Positions 22,276-31,493 of a DNA stretch of 38,498 nt are shown here, piece after piece. The translations under genes were made by a program, and so were the position numbers. Within the stretch, counting starts at the first letter, position 1. Every line of letters starts with the position of its first letter. Under the pieces are notes generated by a model. That model was not told where the DNA came from. It saw nothing but the letters and a program-made list of their open reading frames with translations, and made no database searches. The stretch comes from Flavobacteriaceae bacterium (GTDB lineage Bacteria; Bacteroidota; Bacteroidia; Flavobacteriales; Flavobacteriaceae): assembly GCA_018623195.1 (NCBI GenBank), contig JAAZVY010000013.1, positions 1 through 38,498 of the forward strand, written 5' to 3'.

Positions 22276-23672
22276 GATTTTATTTTGCTTTTATTCTTTT
22301 GGTTTCCTTCCAAATTTCAATGGCTCAGACATCTGAGATAAATCAGAAGGAAGATGCAGCAACTATTAAGCAGATTTTTGAAACGGCCCTTACGAGCGGT
22401 AAGGCGCACGATTGGTTGCGATTTCTTTCTTTGCAGATAGGCGGTAGACTGTCGGGATCGGTTGAGGCTGAACAAGCGGTGGAGTATACCAAAACAGAAT
22501 TAGAAGCTTTAGGTTTAGATCGTGTTTATTTACAACCGGTAATGGTACCGAAGTGGGTTCGTGGAGCTCCTGAATTTGCTTACATTGAAACGACTCCTGG
22601 GGTAACTACTACGGTTCCTATTACAGCTCTTGGCGGATCTATAGCTACTTCAAGTATGGGTTTAAAGGCTGGAGTGGTTGAGGTAAAATCACTGGATGAA
22701 TTAGAGCAGTTAGGTCGTGCTAATATTGAAGGTAAAATCGTCTTTTATAATCGTCCGATGGAGCCAACCCTGATTAATACATTTGCTGCCTATGGAGGAT
22801 GTGTGGATCAGCGCTACTCTGGAGCTGAAGCTGCCGCAAAATTTGGAGCTGTTGGGGTAATTGTTCGCTCAATGAACTTACGTTTAGATGATTTTCCTCA
22901 TACTGGAGCAATGAGTTATGGAGACTTGCCTTTAGATCAGCGTATTCCGGCTGCAGCGATCAGCACGAAAGGAGCCGATTTATTGTCTGCAACGCTTTCG
23001 CTGAACCAACAAACTCAATTCTATTTTAAACAAAATAGTAGAAACTTTCCTGATGTGAAGTCGTATAATGTTATCGGTGAGATTAAAGGAAGTCTTTATC
23101 CTGATGAAATTATGGTTGTCGGTGGACATTTAGATTCTTGGGATTTAGGAGATGGTTCTCATGATGACGGAGCGGGAGTAGTTCAATCGATGGATGTTTT
23201 ATCCCTTTTAAAACAGATTGGCTATCGTCCGAAACGCACCATTCGTGTGGTTCTGTTTATGAATGAAGAGAATGGATTAAGAGGAGGGAATGAATACGCT
23301 AGAGTAGCACTAGCTGAAGGCGAGAAGCATGTGTTTGCCCTAGAAAGTGATAGTGGAGGTTTTACGCCTAGAGGTTTTTCTTTTGATACCGATAAAGAGA
23401 CTTTTGAGCAGATTAAATCTTGGTCAAATTACTTTTATCCTTATCTCTCTGATCGATTTGAATTAGGAGGTAGTGGTGCGGATATTGGCCCGCTTAAACC
23501 TCAAGGGTTAATTCTGGCAGGTTTAAAACCTGACTCTCAGCGTTATTTTGATCACCACCACTCAGATAACGATCGTTTTGAACATGTTAACAAAAGAGAA
23601 TTAGAACTAGGGGCTGCTGCAATGACAGCGCTTATCTATCTGATGGATAATTATTTGCCTCAAACGAATTAA
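22272..23672 (+). CDS. Secreted M28 family metallopeptidase (carboxypeptidase Q-like)
   Basis: A 466-residue zinc exopeptidase with signal peptide ([19 protein letters not shown], 1-19), so periplasmic or surface-bound. A PA-domain-like insert (about 125-250) precedes and splits the catalytic part. Zinc ligands are visible: His286 and Asp288 ([12 protein letters not shown]), Asp298 or 299 (SHDDGAG), the catalytic Glu pair in [14 protein letters not shown], and the last histidine in FDHHHSDND. The architecture resembles plasma glutamate carboxypeptidase/carboxypeptidase Q, which cleaves dipeptides. It overlaps the response regulator by 4 bases, so peptide release may be coupled to that regulator's operon. 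Confidence 0.93.
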   Translation: MRFYFAFILLVSFQISMAQTSEINQKEDAATIKQIFETALTSGKAHDWLRFLSLQIGGRLSGSVEAEQAVEYTKTELEALGLDRVYLQPVMVPKWVRGAPEFAYIETTPGVTTTVPITALGGSIATSSMGLKAGVVEVKSLDELEQLGRANIEGKIVFYNRPMEPTLINTFAAYGGCVDQRYSGAEAAAKFGAVGVIVRSMNLRLDDFPHTGAMSYGDLPLDQRIPAAAISTKGADLLSATLSLNQQTQFYFKQNSRNFPDVKSYNVIGEIKGSLYPDEIMVVGGHLDSWDLGDGSHDDGAGVVQSMDVLSLLKQIGYRPKRTIRVVLFMNEENGLRGGNEYARVALAEGEKHVFALESDSGGFTPRGFSFDTDKETFEQIKSWSNYFYPYLSDRFELGGSGADIGPLKPQGLILAGLKPDSQRYFDHHHSDNDRFEHVNKRELELGAAAMTALIYLMDNYLPQTN

Positions 23673-23697
23673 TACAACTTACTTAAAAATTAAAATT

Positions 23698-24630
23698 ATG
23701 CAGGAGGGTATTTACGCTCGATTTACTACATCAAAAGGACAAATTCTTGTTCAGCTTACTCATGATAAAACCCCAGGAACGGTCGGGAATTTTGTGGCAC
23801 TAGCCGAAGGTAATCTTGAAAATTCAGCAAAACCACAGGGTACACCTTATTACGATGGTTTAAAATTTCATAGAGTGATCGCTGATTTTATGATTCAAGG
23901 TGGATGTCCGTTAGGAACAGGTACGGGTGACCCAGGATATAAATTTGACGACGAGTTCGTGTCTGACCTAAAGCATGATGGTCCTGGTGTACTTTCTATG
24001 GCGAATGCTGGTCCTGGAACCAATGGAAGTCAGTTTTTTATTACACACACTGCAACTCCTTGGCTAGATGGAAAACATACGGTTTTCGGTAAGGTAGTTG
24101 AAGGGCAGGATGTGGTAGATGCGATTGCTCAAGATGATGTCATTGAAACCTTAGCTATTGAACGAGTAGGAGATGCTGCACAGAATTGGAATGCCGTAGA
24201 GGCTTTTCGTGTTTTTGAAAATGCTCGAGCGAAGCGTGAGGAAGAAGCTAAAAAAGCGGCTCAAGAAGCACTCGATAAACTTGCTGCTGGTTTTGATCAA
24301 ACAGATTCTGGACTTCGATACAAGATTATTCAAAAGGGTTCAGGCGCTCAAGCCGAAAAAGGAAAGAGTGTTTCAGTTCATTATGAAGGAAGCCTTGACA
24401 ACGGTCAAGTATTTGACTCTTCTTACCGCCGTAAAGACCCGATTACTTTTACTTTAGGAATCGGTCAAGTAATACAAGGATGGGATGAAGGTATCGCGCT
24501 CTTAAAAGAAGGAGATAAAGCGCGTTTTGTAATTCCATCTTATCTAGGCTATGGAGAGCGTGGTGCGGGAGGAGTAATTCCACCAAATGCTACCCTAGTT
24601 TTTGATGTAGAATTGGTAAAAGTAGGATAA
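23698..24630 (+). CDS. Dual cyclophilin-FKBP peptidyl-prolyl isomerase
   Basis: A 310-residue fusion of two unrelated proline isomerases. The cyclophilin domain (about 1-165) has FHRV with catalytic Arg59, FMIQGG (64-69), [11 protein letters not shown] (105-115) and [12 protein letters not shown] charged helical linker (170-200; [19 protein letters not shown]) follows. The FKBP domain (205-310) has [38 protein letters not shown] and [13 protein letters not shown]. No signal peptide, so cytosolic. This order matches the CFBP-type dual immunophilins I recall from Flavobacterium; parasites have the reverse order. The start ATG lies 25 bases after the M28 gene and its stop touches the next start (TAATG). 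Confidence 0.95.
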   Translation: MQEGIYARFTTSKGQILVQLTHDKTPGTVGNFVALAEGNLENSAKPQGTPYYDGLKFHRVIADFMIQGGCPLGTGTGDPGYKFDDEFVSDLKHDGPGVLSMANAGPGTNGSQFFITHTATPWLDGKHTVFGKVVEGQDVVDAIAQDDVIETLAIERVGDAAQNWNAVEAFRVFENARAKREEEAKKAAQEALDKLAAGFDQTDSGLRYKIIQKGSGAQAEKGKSVSVHYEGSLDNGQVFDSSYRRKDPITFTLGIGQVIQGWDEGIALLKEGDKARFVIPSYLGYGERGAGGVIPPNATLVFDVELVKVG

Positions 24631-25154
24631 TGATCACCGAGCAGTATCCAATAGGACCCTTTCAATTGCCTGCGGTAATAAGTGAAGAGGATATCCTCGT
24701 GGCTACTGAACAGTTGGAGCAATTTCCAAGCAAGCTGAACGACTTAGTTGCGAACTGGGATGATTTACAGTTGGATACTCCCTATCGTGAAGGATCTTGG
24801 ACGGCAAGACAACTTATTCATCATATCGCCGATAGTCACGCTCACAGTTTTATTAGATATAAGTGGGCCTTATCCGAGCAAACCCCTCTTATCAAGGCCT
24901 ATGACCAGGATGGTTGGGCTTCACTCAGTGATGCGAAGATGCCTATCGAGAGTTCGTTGAACCTCATTCAAGCAGTCCACAGCAAGCTTGTCTTTATTAT
25001 CAGAAGCCTAAGTACCTCTGATTTAGAAAAGGCTTTCATACATCCAGAAAATAATAAGGAGCGTAATCTCAAAGAGAATACGCTCCTATATGCTTGGCAC
25101 AGTGGCCACCATTACGCTCACTTAGAAAACCTAGCGAAACGCAAGGGTTGGTAA
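24630..25154 (+). CDS. DinB-superfamily YfiT-like metal-dependent thiol transferase
   Basis: A 174-residue four-helix DinB-fold protein closest to Bacillus YfiT/BstA, putative bacillithiol S-transferase. The three metal-binding histidines of that family fit His65 (LIHHIADSH), His160 and His164 (WHSGHHYAH); further histidines lie close by. Other family motifs are YREGSWTARQLIHH and RYKWALSE. Bacillithiol is made by several Bacteroidota, so this role is possible, but no bsh gene is in the window. The start overlaps the PPIase stop by one base. It ends two bases before the convergent M14 gene. Confidence 0.88.
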   Translation: MITEQYPIGPFQLPAVISEEDILVATEQLEQFPSKLNDLVANWDDLQLDTPYREGSWTARQLIHHIADSHAHSFIRYKWALSEQTPLIKAYDQDGWASLSDAKMPIESSLNLIQAVHSKLVFIIRSLSTSDLEKAFIHPENNKERNLKENTLLYAWHSGHHYAHLENLAKRKGW

Positions 25155-25156
25155 TC

Positions 25157-27694
25157 TTACATTGAGTCACCGAAGAATAAAGCATTCATCAATAAGCGAT
25201 TGCTGCCGTACCAGAATGCTCTAAAATTCGTGTTATCGGTGAATCCGATCACTTTTCCACGTCCTATCGATTTTATAGAAAGCGCTGAACTGCCTTTCAA
25301 TGCTTCTAAATTCTCTTCAGAAATATAACCACTAAGTAGCGGCGATTGTGTATAGGTTAATGGATTTTCAAAACTATTTGATCGGGGTTCGATAAAGAGA
25401 TTAGTGTTTCTAAATAATGCAATTTTATCGGTAGTATATCCGAAATTGATGGGATGTGATCGATCAATACTCGCTTCAAAGATTGCCCCACCGGTTACCT
25501 GTGCTCCGTAGAAGTTTCTGGACTGATCAAACTTCAAGTTTTTAGCGGCTGCTACTTTTGCTTGCCGTGTATTAAAACTTAAGAGTTCATTGGAGTTCAA
25601 CCAGTTTAATGCATTTCTATATCCGATAAGTGTTCCGCCCTCACGCACCCATTGCTTAAGTTTTGACGCTGCAGCTTCGTTTAGCGGGTTAGGGCCATAA
25701 CCAAGGCTAGGAATGATAATATCGGTATAACGATCTAAGTTTACCGAAGAAACTCTTGACGCCTCAAGTTTGGTTACTTTGATATTGTAACGCTGATCGA
25801 ATAGGTGCCAGATTTCTCCAGCATCATAGGAACTTATTCCTGTACCCACTAATAGTGCTACAGAAATAGGTTTAACGGCATCAAAATTATTACTTCCAAA
25901 GTCAATCCCTTCTGTTAGACCGGTTGAAGCTGAATGAACTTCGAGTGGATGCTTCGATGCAAAATCTGAAAGCATGGCATAAATCTCATCTGATCTATTT
26001 TCTTGATTTTGCAATGGGATCATTAAGGTTCCATAATCATACGATCTTCCCGCAAGTCTGAAAGGCGTCATCGCTACCTTTACTCGAATGCCTTTTTGAG
26101 TGAGGGCATGAAGCAATTTTGGTGCATAGTAGTCGTGCCATTCGAAAAGGTACGCGTAATTACTTTTTTCTTCAACGCTCCCTGTTGGCATTTCAATTGC
26201 AGATACAGGAGTCATATTGACGGATGGTTTTTTCAATACTTTTTCGCTAGATACACCGAATGCGTGCGGAAATGTCCAGGCTGAAATGTCATAGAATAAA
26301 CTATCTGTAAAAGTGGTTCTCTCCTCGAAAATAGCGTCAACCAGTCTTGGATTTCTTTGATTCAGTGGAACAAAATAGCTTTTGCCTGAACTGAATTCTT
26401 TTTTTTCACTGCGATAATCTTCTTCTAGTGCCATTACGTTAATACCGTGGCGTTTTAACACCTCGGTTAGATGCCACGCACTACCCGCATCTTTAGAAGT
26501 TCCAAATACATAACCACTCGTTTTGTGAGCAGCAGCTTCTTTTCTTAAGGTAGTATAGTAGTCTTTCTGGTACTCCATCAATTTAGATTTCAATCCATTG
26601 GCTGCTTCAAGAGTAGAAAGGGCAGTGGTGAATTGATTTTTGATAGTAAAGGGAAAGGTTAAAAGTCCATTTTCACTTTCTTGTCCATGGCCTCGAGAAC
26701 TTCCTTGTTCGAATAAAATTCCTATGGTTCCATTCAAATCAGGAAAGGTAGAACCCTTTCCATAGTAATAATCATCGTAGTTCTCTTCAGAGTAATAGAG
26801 TGAACCAATCTTATCGAGTGCTTTGGCATGATAAGATCCGATCATTTTGGTTAGCTCCTGGTTGATCTTTGGTGTGAGCGGATGCACACGGGTAGGCTCA
26901 CCGGGTTGAAAGAAGAAAGTCGAATTGGTTCCCATCTCGTGGTGGTCGGTAAGCACATTGGGTAACCATTGATGATAGGTTGCTATTCTTGCTCTACTTT
27001 CAGGTAATTGAACCGGAAGCCAGTCCCTGTTAAGGTCAAACCAATAGTGGTTGGTTCTTCCTCCTGGCCAAACCTCACGATATTCTCTATCATTTGGGTC
27101 GTAGTTTAATTGATGAGCTCTGTGAACATTTGCCCAGTAAGCAAATCGCTGTAATCCGTCAGGGTTAAAACTTGGATCGAAAAGAATGACCGTATTTTCT
27201 AAATCTGCTAATACCTCATTCGATGCAGCCAGATGGTAGGCATAGGCTAGTGCGGCGTTAGACCCACTCGGCTCGTTTCCGTGAATGGAAAATCCTTGAT
27301 AGATCACTACCGGCATATCCTCTTTGGGTTCAATCTCTCCGTTAACTAATTTCTTTCGATCCGCTACAATTTGATCAATTCGTTCGTGATTTCTCGGCGA
27401 AGTCACCGTAAGAAGAAGTAGGGGTCTACCTTCGAAGGTTTCACCTCTATTTTCGAGCGAAATACGATCACTTGCTTCAGAAAGAACTTGCAAGTATTGA
27501 ATCAGTTTATCATGGGTGATGTGCCATTCACCTACCTCGTGACCGATAACCGATTGCGGAGTAGGAATATTCGAATTATAGGTATGGTTTTTAGGTAGAT
27601 AATAATTGAGGTCTACTGTATCTGAACCTACTTGACTAAAGGCGAAAAGGGGTAGGCACAGCACGAGAATACTGCGAAAAAGATGGTTTCTCAT
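25157..27694 (-). CDS. Secreted M14 family zinc carboxypeptidase
   Basis: An 845-residue exported peptidase with signal peptide (about 1-20, ending LFAFSQ). The M14 catalytic domain covers about 40-370: zinc ligands His138 and Glu141 (SIHGNEPSG), third zinc His at 251/252 (LTDHHEMG), substrate-binding FDLNRDW (219-225) and the catalytic Glu near 332 in GILFEQGSSRG. The long C-terminal half (about 380-845) looks like a glutamine-amidotransferase-like fold (IIPSLGYGP, EGGTLIGYR) ending in a beta-rich part; similar long M14 proteins occur in Bacteroidota. It follows the DUF3276 gene after 17 bases on the same strand. Confidence 0.93.
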   Translation of the reverse strand: MRNHLFRSILVLCLPLFAFSQVGSDTVDLNYYLPKNHTYNSNIPTPQSVIGHEVGEWHITHDKLIQYLQVLSEASDRISLENRGETFEGRPLLLLTVTSPRNHERIDQIVADRKKLVNGEIEPKEDMPVVIYQGFSIHGNEPSGSNAALAYAYHLAASNEVLADLENTVILFDPSFNPDGLQRFAYWANVHRAHQLNYDPNDREYREVWPGGRTNHYWFDLNRDWLPVQLPESRARIATYHQWLPNVLTDHHEMGTNSTFFFQPGEPTRVHPLTPKINQELTKMIGSYHAKALDKIGSLYYSEENYDDYYYGKGSTFPDLNGTIGILFEQGSSRGHGQESENGLLTFPFTIKNQFTTALSTLEAANGLKSKLMEYQKDYYTTLRKEAAAHKTSGYVFGTSKDAGSAWHLTEVLKRHGINVMALEEDYRSEKKEFSSGKSYFVPLNQRNPRLVDAIFEERTTFTDSLFYDISAWTFPHAFGVSSEKVLKKPSVNMTPVSAIEMPTGSVEEKSNYAYLFEWHDYYAPKLLHALTQKGIRVKVAMTPFRLAGRSYDYGTLMIPLQNQENRSDEIYAMLSDFASKHPLEVHSASTGLTEGIDFGSNNFDAVKPISVALLVGTGISSYDAGEIWHLFDQRYNIKVTKLEASRVSSVNLDRYTDIIIPSLGYGPNPLNEAAASKLKQWVREGGTLIGYRNALNWLNSNELLSFNTRQAKVAAAKNLKFDQSRNFYGAQVTGGAIFEASIDRSHPINFGYTTDKIALFRNTNLFIEPRSNSFENPLTYTQSPLLSGYISEENLEALKGSSALSIKSIGRGKVIGFTDNTNFRAFWYGSNRLLMNALFFGDSM

Positions 27695-27711
27695 TGTCTT
27701 ATAATTAGCGG

Positions 27712-28107
27712 TTAAATGTCTTCGAAACTGATGTCGGTAAAAGAAGAACTGTCATTCTTTTCTTCCTCAGCCGAAGCATCATCGGTTTCGTTTTGGAAAT
27801 TAGATTCCTTTTGATAATCTGAACGGTGTCTTTCAGAAATGACTTCTTCTCCTTTTTGGTCAATGATAAAGGACATCATTTCATCGAGCGTTTCTTTGAA
27901 AGATTCAAAATCTTCCTTGTATAAATAGATCTTGTGTTTCTTGTAATGAAAACTTCCATCAGGATTGGTGAACTTCTTACTTTCTGTAAGAGTTAAGTAA
28001 TAATCACCTGCTTTTGTGGCGCGAACATCAAAGAAATAAGTACGTCTGCCTGCTCGCACTACCTTCGAAAAGATCTCTTCTTGTTCTGTATTCACCTTAT
28101 TTTCCAT
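27712..28107 (-). CDS. DUF3276 (PUR-like) nucleic-acid-binding protein
   Basis: A 131-residue protein. The N-terminal 80 residues fit DUF3276, a bacterial relative of the eukaryotic PUR-alpha repeat: EEIFSKVVRAGRRTYFFDVR, then AGDYYLTLTESKK and HKIYLYKEDFESFKETLDEM. PUR repeats bind single-stranded nucleic acid and dimerise. The C-terminal 45 residues are acidic, polar and probably disordered (NETDDASAEEEKND). No signal peptide, so cytosolic. It lies 60 bases after the ABC exporter gene and 17 bases before the M14 gene. The gap before it has a T9 tract on the minus strand. Confidence 0.9.
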   Translation of the reverse strand: MENKVNTEQEEIFSKVVRAGRRTYFFDVRATKAGDYYLTLTESKKFTNPDGSFHYKKHKIYLYKEDFESFKETLDEMMSFIIDQKGEEVISERHRSDYQKESNFQNETDDASAEEEKNDSSSFTDISFEDI

Positions 28108-28167
28108 GAAATAGTTTAATTATGTCTATCTCAAATTTGGAAAAAAAAAGAATGTTGGGCAACTTTT

Positions 28168-29916
28168 TTAACCGTTGAGTTGTTCTTGATAGAGGTCTTG
28201 GTAAAACCCTGGAGCAGAAATCAATTCATTATGAGTTCCTTCCTGTACAATTTGTCCCTCTTCTAAAACGAGTATACGGTCAGCGTGCTTTACGGTAGCC
28301 ATTCGGTGACTGACAATGAGTGTCGTCTTTTCTTTGGATTGTTTTTTAATGTTACCCAAAATCACCTCTTCGGTTTCGGTGTCAACGGCAGATAAGCAAT
28401 CGTCGAAGAGAAAGATTTGAGGCTCTTTAATCATTGCACGGGCAATGGATACCCGTTGTTTTTGACCGCCACTCAAACTAATTCCTCGCTCCCCAAGTAG
28501 TGTTTGGTACCCTTTCGGAAAATCTAAGATGTTCTGGTGCACATCTGCTAACCGTGCTGCATTTTCGATCTCCTTTTGGGTGGCATTTAATTTTCCGAAT
28601 CGAATGTTATTCTCGATAGTGTCAGAGAATAAGAAGGAATCTTGGGGCACTACACCCATGCTACGTCTAAGTTCGGCTAGGTAGTAGTTATTGATAGAAA
28701 TACCATCAATTAGCACTGTCCCTTCCTGTGGTTCGATGAGTCGCGTAATTAAATCGATCACCGTCGATTTACCAGCTCCTGTTTTACCCATGAGGGCTAC
28801 GGTTTCTCCAGAGTGTATTTTTAAATTAACGCTTTTAAGTGCCTGAATACCGGTGTCTGGGTATCTATAAGATACATTCTTGAACTCAACTTGACCTTGG
28901 ATGGGGGGCTGAGTATCTGCCAAATGATCGTTGATATCGGGTTGAATCTGAAGAAAGTCATTGATTCTTTCTTGAGAGGCTTCGGCGCGCTGAATGATTG
29001 AAGTGAGCCATCCGACCACGGTAACAGGCCAAGTGAGCATGTTTACATAAAGGATGAATTCAGCAATTAGACCTACAGAATCGATACTTCCATCGAGGTA
29101 CATTCTTCCGCCCACGTACATCACGATTATATTAGAAGCGCCAATAAGCAACAACATTAGAGGGAAAAACCAGGCGTTAATCTTGGCCAAATCCATAGCA
29201 GTTTGCTTTCCTTCTTCAGCGAGTGCTTGCATGTCTTGATCAATCTTTTGCTCTAAATGGTATGCCTTGACGATTGCTATTCCTGAAAATCGTTCTTGTG
29301 TGAAGGTAGAAAGTGTAGAAAGATAGGTTTGTACAGCAGTGCTTCTAACGTGTATCAATCGACTAATTCGATAGATTAGAAAAGACAGAAGTGGAAATGG
29401 TAAAACGGTATAAAGTGCCAATTCAGGGGCCTTTAGAAACATAAGTGGGATGAGAATAACAAATAAAGTCAGCGTCTGTAATCCGTACATAATGGCTGGC
29501 CCAGCATACATTCTTACCTGAGAAACGTCCTCTGAAATTCGATTCATAAGATCTCCCACCCGGTTCTTTTTGTAAAAACTAGAAGTCAGTACCTGGTAGT
29601 GATCGTAAATAGTGTTCTTGAGATCGTATTCTATATATCGAGAAACGTTAATGATATACTGACGCATTAAGAAGGTTAGAATAGCAGCAATAAGTGTTGT
29701 TCCAACGATGATGCCAATGTCGATCAGTAGCATTTGTTTTGCTTCTGCTTGGCTGATCTCGTTTCTGAAGTATTGCTCAATGACTTGAATTGACTCATTG
29801 ATGTAGGAAGGCATGAATAGGGAAAATACACGAGCACTAATGGTAATTACTAATCCGATGAGTAACTTCTTCCAATATTTTAATAAAAATGAATTGAGAT
29901 ATTTTAATGCCTTCAT
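28168..29916 (-). CDS. ABC exporter, fused permease and ATPase (MsbA/multidrug type)
   Basis: A 582-residue half-transporter. Six membrane helices lie in 1-310 and the nucleotide-binding domain in 340-582: Walker A GKTGAGKS (377-384), Q-loop VPQDSFLF (423-430), signature LSGGQKQR (481-488), Walker B IFLFD (501-505), and the H-loop VSHRM. After the Walker B Asp505 the catalytic-base position is Asp506 instead of Glu (FDDCLSAVD). That substitution occurs in the degenerate site of heterodimeric exporters, so this subunit may need a partner encoded elsewhere. Substrate unknown. A divergent promoter region separates it from nusB. Confidence 0.93.
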   Translation of the reverse strand: MKALKYLNSFLLKYWKKLLIGLVITISARVFSLFMPSYINESIQVIEQYFRNEISQAEAKQMLLIDIGIIVGTTLIAAILTFLMRQYIINVSRYIEYDLKNTIYDHYQVLTSSFYKKNRVGDLMNRISEDVSQVRMYAGPAIMYGLQTLTLFVILIPLMFLKAPELALYTVLPFPLLSFLIYRISRLIHVRSTAVQTYLSTLSTFTQERFSGIAIVKAYHLEQKIDQDMQALAEEGKQTAMDLAKINAWFFPLMLLLIGASNIIVMYVGGRMYLDGSIDSVGLIAEFILYVNMLTWPVTVVGWLTSIIQRAEASQERINDFLQIQPDINDHLADTQPPIQGQVEFKNVSYRYPDTGIQALKSVNLKIHSGETVALMGKTGAGKSTVIDLITRLIEPQEGTVLIDGISINNYYLAELRRSMGVVPQDSFLFSDTIENNIRFGKLNATQKEIENAARLADVHQNILDFPKGYQTLLGERGISLSGGQKQRVSIARAMIKEPQIFLFDDCLSAVDTETEEVILGNIKKQSKEKTTLIVSHRMATVKHADRILVLEEGQIVQEGTHNELISAPGFYQDLYQEQLNG

Positions 29917-29935
29917 GAGTGCGATTCCGTGAATT

Positions 29936-29943
29936 CAAAGATA
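29936..29943 (-). promoter_or_regulatory. Putative minus-7 box of the ABC exporter gene
   Basis: The minus strand reads TATCTTTG, 19 bases before the start at 29916, matching TAnnTTTG. It lies back-to-back with the nusB box at 29963-29970. No minus-33 TTG. Confidence 0.42.
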
Positions 29944-29962
29944 GCGCAATCAAAATATAACT

Positions 29963-29970
29963 TAACTTTG
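29963..29970 (+). promoter_or_regulatory. Putative minus-7 box of nusB
   Basis: TAACTTTG matches TAnnTTTG and lies 34 bases before the nusB start at 30005. No clear minus-33 element upstream. Confidence 0.42.
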
Positions 29971-30004
29971 CGGCGCAGTATAAATGTAAATAGAGTTCTT
30001 TCTC

Positions 30005-30952
30005 ATGCTAACGCGCCGACACATTCGCATCAAGGTATTACAGACCTTGTACGCTCTTCAGAAATCACCTGAAACAAGTTTAGATTCGTATCAACGTTTT
30101 TTAAAGAAGAGTATGGATGGTGTTTACTCTCTTTATCTACTTCAGCTTCATTTCTTTAAGTATTTCAGAGATTGGAGTTTGAGAGAGGTTGAAGCTAGGC
30201 AGAAAGCTTACTTAGAGACTTCTAAAAGTACATTTCCTGATCCCTTAAGATTTTATAACAATTCCTTCTTATCTCAGATCACTGAGTCAGAGGTTCTTTT
30301 CGATCAGTGGGATCGAAGAAAAATGAAGCAGTGGTATTTGAACGAAAAATATGTCGCAAACGTCCATGCTTCTTTTACCAAAAGTGACGCGTACCTAGAA
30401 TATATGAATCTTGAGCAGGTAGGGTATGCCGAAGACAAAGAGATTGTAATGCTTTTGTTTCGTGAGTTTTTAGCTCCAGACGAAGGTGTTTATGATTTTA
30501 TTGAAGATGAGCAGTTGACATGGATCGATGATTATCCTGTTGTTAATACTTTTATTCTCAAGCGTTTTAGCGCAGCGCGCAAACAGACTGAAGATTCTTA
30601 TTGGTTGCCAGAGCTCGTTGCCGAAGATGATGATCTAGACTTTGGAAGAAAACTGTTAGCTAAGGTAGCTTTGAAGTATGGGGAGTATGCGAAAGAGATT
30701 GAGGGTAAAACTCCCAATTGGGATCAAGACCGTATAGCAGAAATGGATAAGTTGCTATTGATTCTTGGTATTGCTGAATTACTCGATTTTCCGTCTATTC
30801 CTCCTAAAGTAACCCTCAATGAGTACCTTGAAATTGCGAAGGAGTATTCTACCCCAAAAAGCAGTTTGTTTATTAATGGAATTCTAGACAATCTGTCAAC
30901 CACTTATAAAGAAGAGGGTAGGCTTATGAAGTCAGGAAGAGGATTACTGTAA
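30005..30952 (+). CDS. nusB: Transcription antitermination factor NusB, extended form
   Basis: Binds boxA RNA together with NusE (S10) in rRNA antitermination complexes. It has 315 residues, about twice the E. coli length of 139. The NusB fold is recognisable in the C-terminal part (about 200-310; DRIAEMDKLLLILGIAELL then IPPKVTLNEYLEIAKEYS, ending FINGILDNL). The N-terminal half begins MLTRRHIRIKVLQTLYAL, also NusB-like, and continues in a helical extension. This long form is standard in Bacteroidota. It heads the common row nusB-DUF1573-yajC. Confidence 0.93.
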   Translation: MLTRRHIRIKVLQTLYALQKSPETSLDSYQRFLKKSMDGVYSLYLLQLHFFKYFRDWSLREVEARQKAYLETSKSTFPDPLRFYNNSFLSQITESEVLFDQWDRRKMKQWYLNEKYVANVHASFTKSDAYLEYMNLEQVGYAEDKEIVMLLFREFLAPDEGVYDFIEDEQLTWIDDYPVVNTFILKRFSAARKQTEDSYWLPELVAEDDDLDFGRKLLAKVALKYGEYAKEIEGKTPNWDQDRIAEMDKLLLILGIAELLDFPSIPPKVTLNEYLEIAKEYSTPKSSLFINGILDNLSTTYKEEGRLMKSGRGLL

Positions 30953-30969
30953 TCGTCTAGAATTATCCT

Positions 30970-30977
30970 TATTTTTG
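30970..30977 (+). promoter_or_regulatory. Putative minus-7 box of the DUF1573 gene
   Basis: TATTTTTG just after the nusB stop and 24 bases before the ATG at 31002. It contains the in-frame TTG at 30975, which is therefore unlikely to be a start codon. No minus-33 TTG. Confidence 0.45.
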
Positions 30978-31001
30978 AGTCACACTATTAAAATTATATT
31001 C

Positions 31002-31487
31002 ATGAAAACTAAATCAATTTATGTCTTTGCTACAGCATTTGCTGTTATGTTTAGCCTTACTAGTTGTAAAGGGCAAGGTGAGAAAAAGGAAACCTCTAAT
31101 ACAGTAACTACTGAAGTAGTTGCTGACAACAGTGCTAAGCGTCCAGTAATGACTTTCGAAAAGAAAGAGCATGACTTTGGAACCATCGTAGCTGGAACAC
31201 CTCAAGAGACTGTTTTCGAATTCACTAATACCGGTGATGCGCCGTTAATTATTTCTAACGCAAGATCAAGCTGTGGATGTACAGTACCTGATTACCCTCA
31301 AAACACTCCAATTGCTCCTGGTGATAAAGGTGAGCTAGTGGTGAAATTCAATGGAGCTGGCGCGAACCTAGTGACTAAAACAATCACGCTTACAACCAAC
31401 ACAGCCGCTGGAACTGAAATGTTACGAATTAAAGCTTTTATCGAGCCTAAGGGTTCAGGAGCTTTTGATGTTCCAATGAAGAAATAG
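31002..31487 (+). CDS. DUF1573 domain lipoprotein
   Basis: A 161-residue lipoprotein. The signal MKTKSIYVFATAFAVMFSLTSC has lipobox L-T-S-C (Cys22). A low-complexity Lys/Glu/Thr/Val linker (23-50) leads to one DUF1573 domain (about 52-155), an immunoglobulin-like fold with the hallmarks KEHDFGTIVAG, FEFTNTGDAPLII, SSCGCTVPDYP and PGDKGELVVKFN. The C-G-C in SSCGCT is conserved in the family. The ATG at 31002 was preferred over TTG at 30975 because only it gives a clean lipoprotein signal. Function unknown; linked to nusB and yajC in many Bacteroidota. Confidence 0.92.
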   Translation: MKTKSIYVFATAFAVMFSLTSCKGQGEKKETSNTVTTEVVADNSAKRPVMTFEKKEHDFGTIVAGTPQETVFEFTNTGDAPLIISNARSSCGCTVPDYPQNTPIAPGDKGELVVKFNGAGANLVTKTITLTTNTAAGTEMLRIKAFIEPKGSGAFDVPMKK

Positions 31488-31493
31488 TTTTAG

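Noticed and set aside
22250-22300. Frameshift that removed a helix-turn-helix from the NtrC-like regulator
   Set aside because: The next gene starts within the stop codon with a clean signal peptide, and no Fis-like sequence is readable in other frames.
28138-28166. Possible terminator between the ABC exporter and DUF3276 genes
   Set aside because: A T9 tract is present on the minus strand, but the preceding stem (GTT/AAC) is only about three base pairs.
30975-31001. TTG start giving the DUF1573 protein nine extra residues
   Set aside because: It lies within a minus-7 box, and only the ATG at 31002 yields a standard lipoprotein signal.
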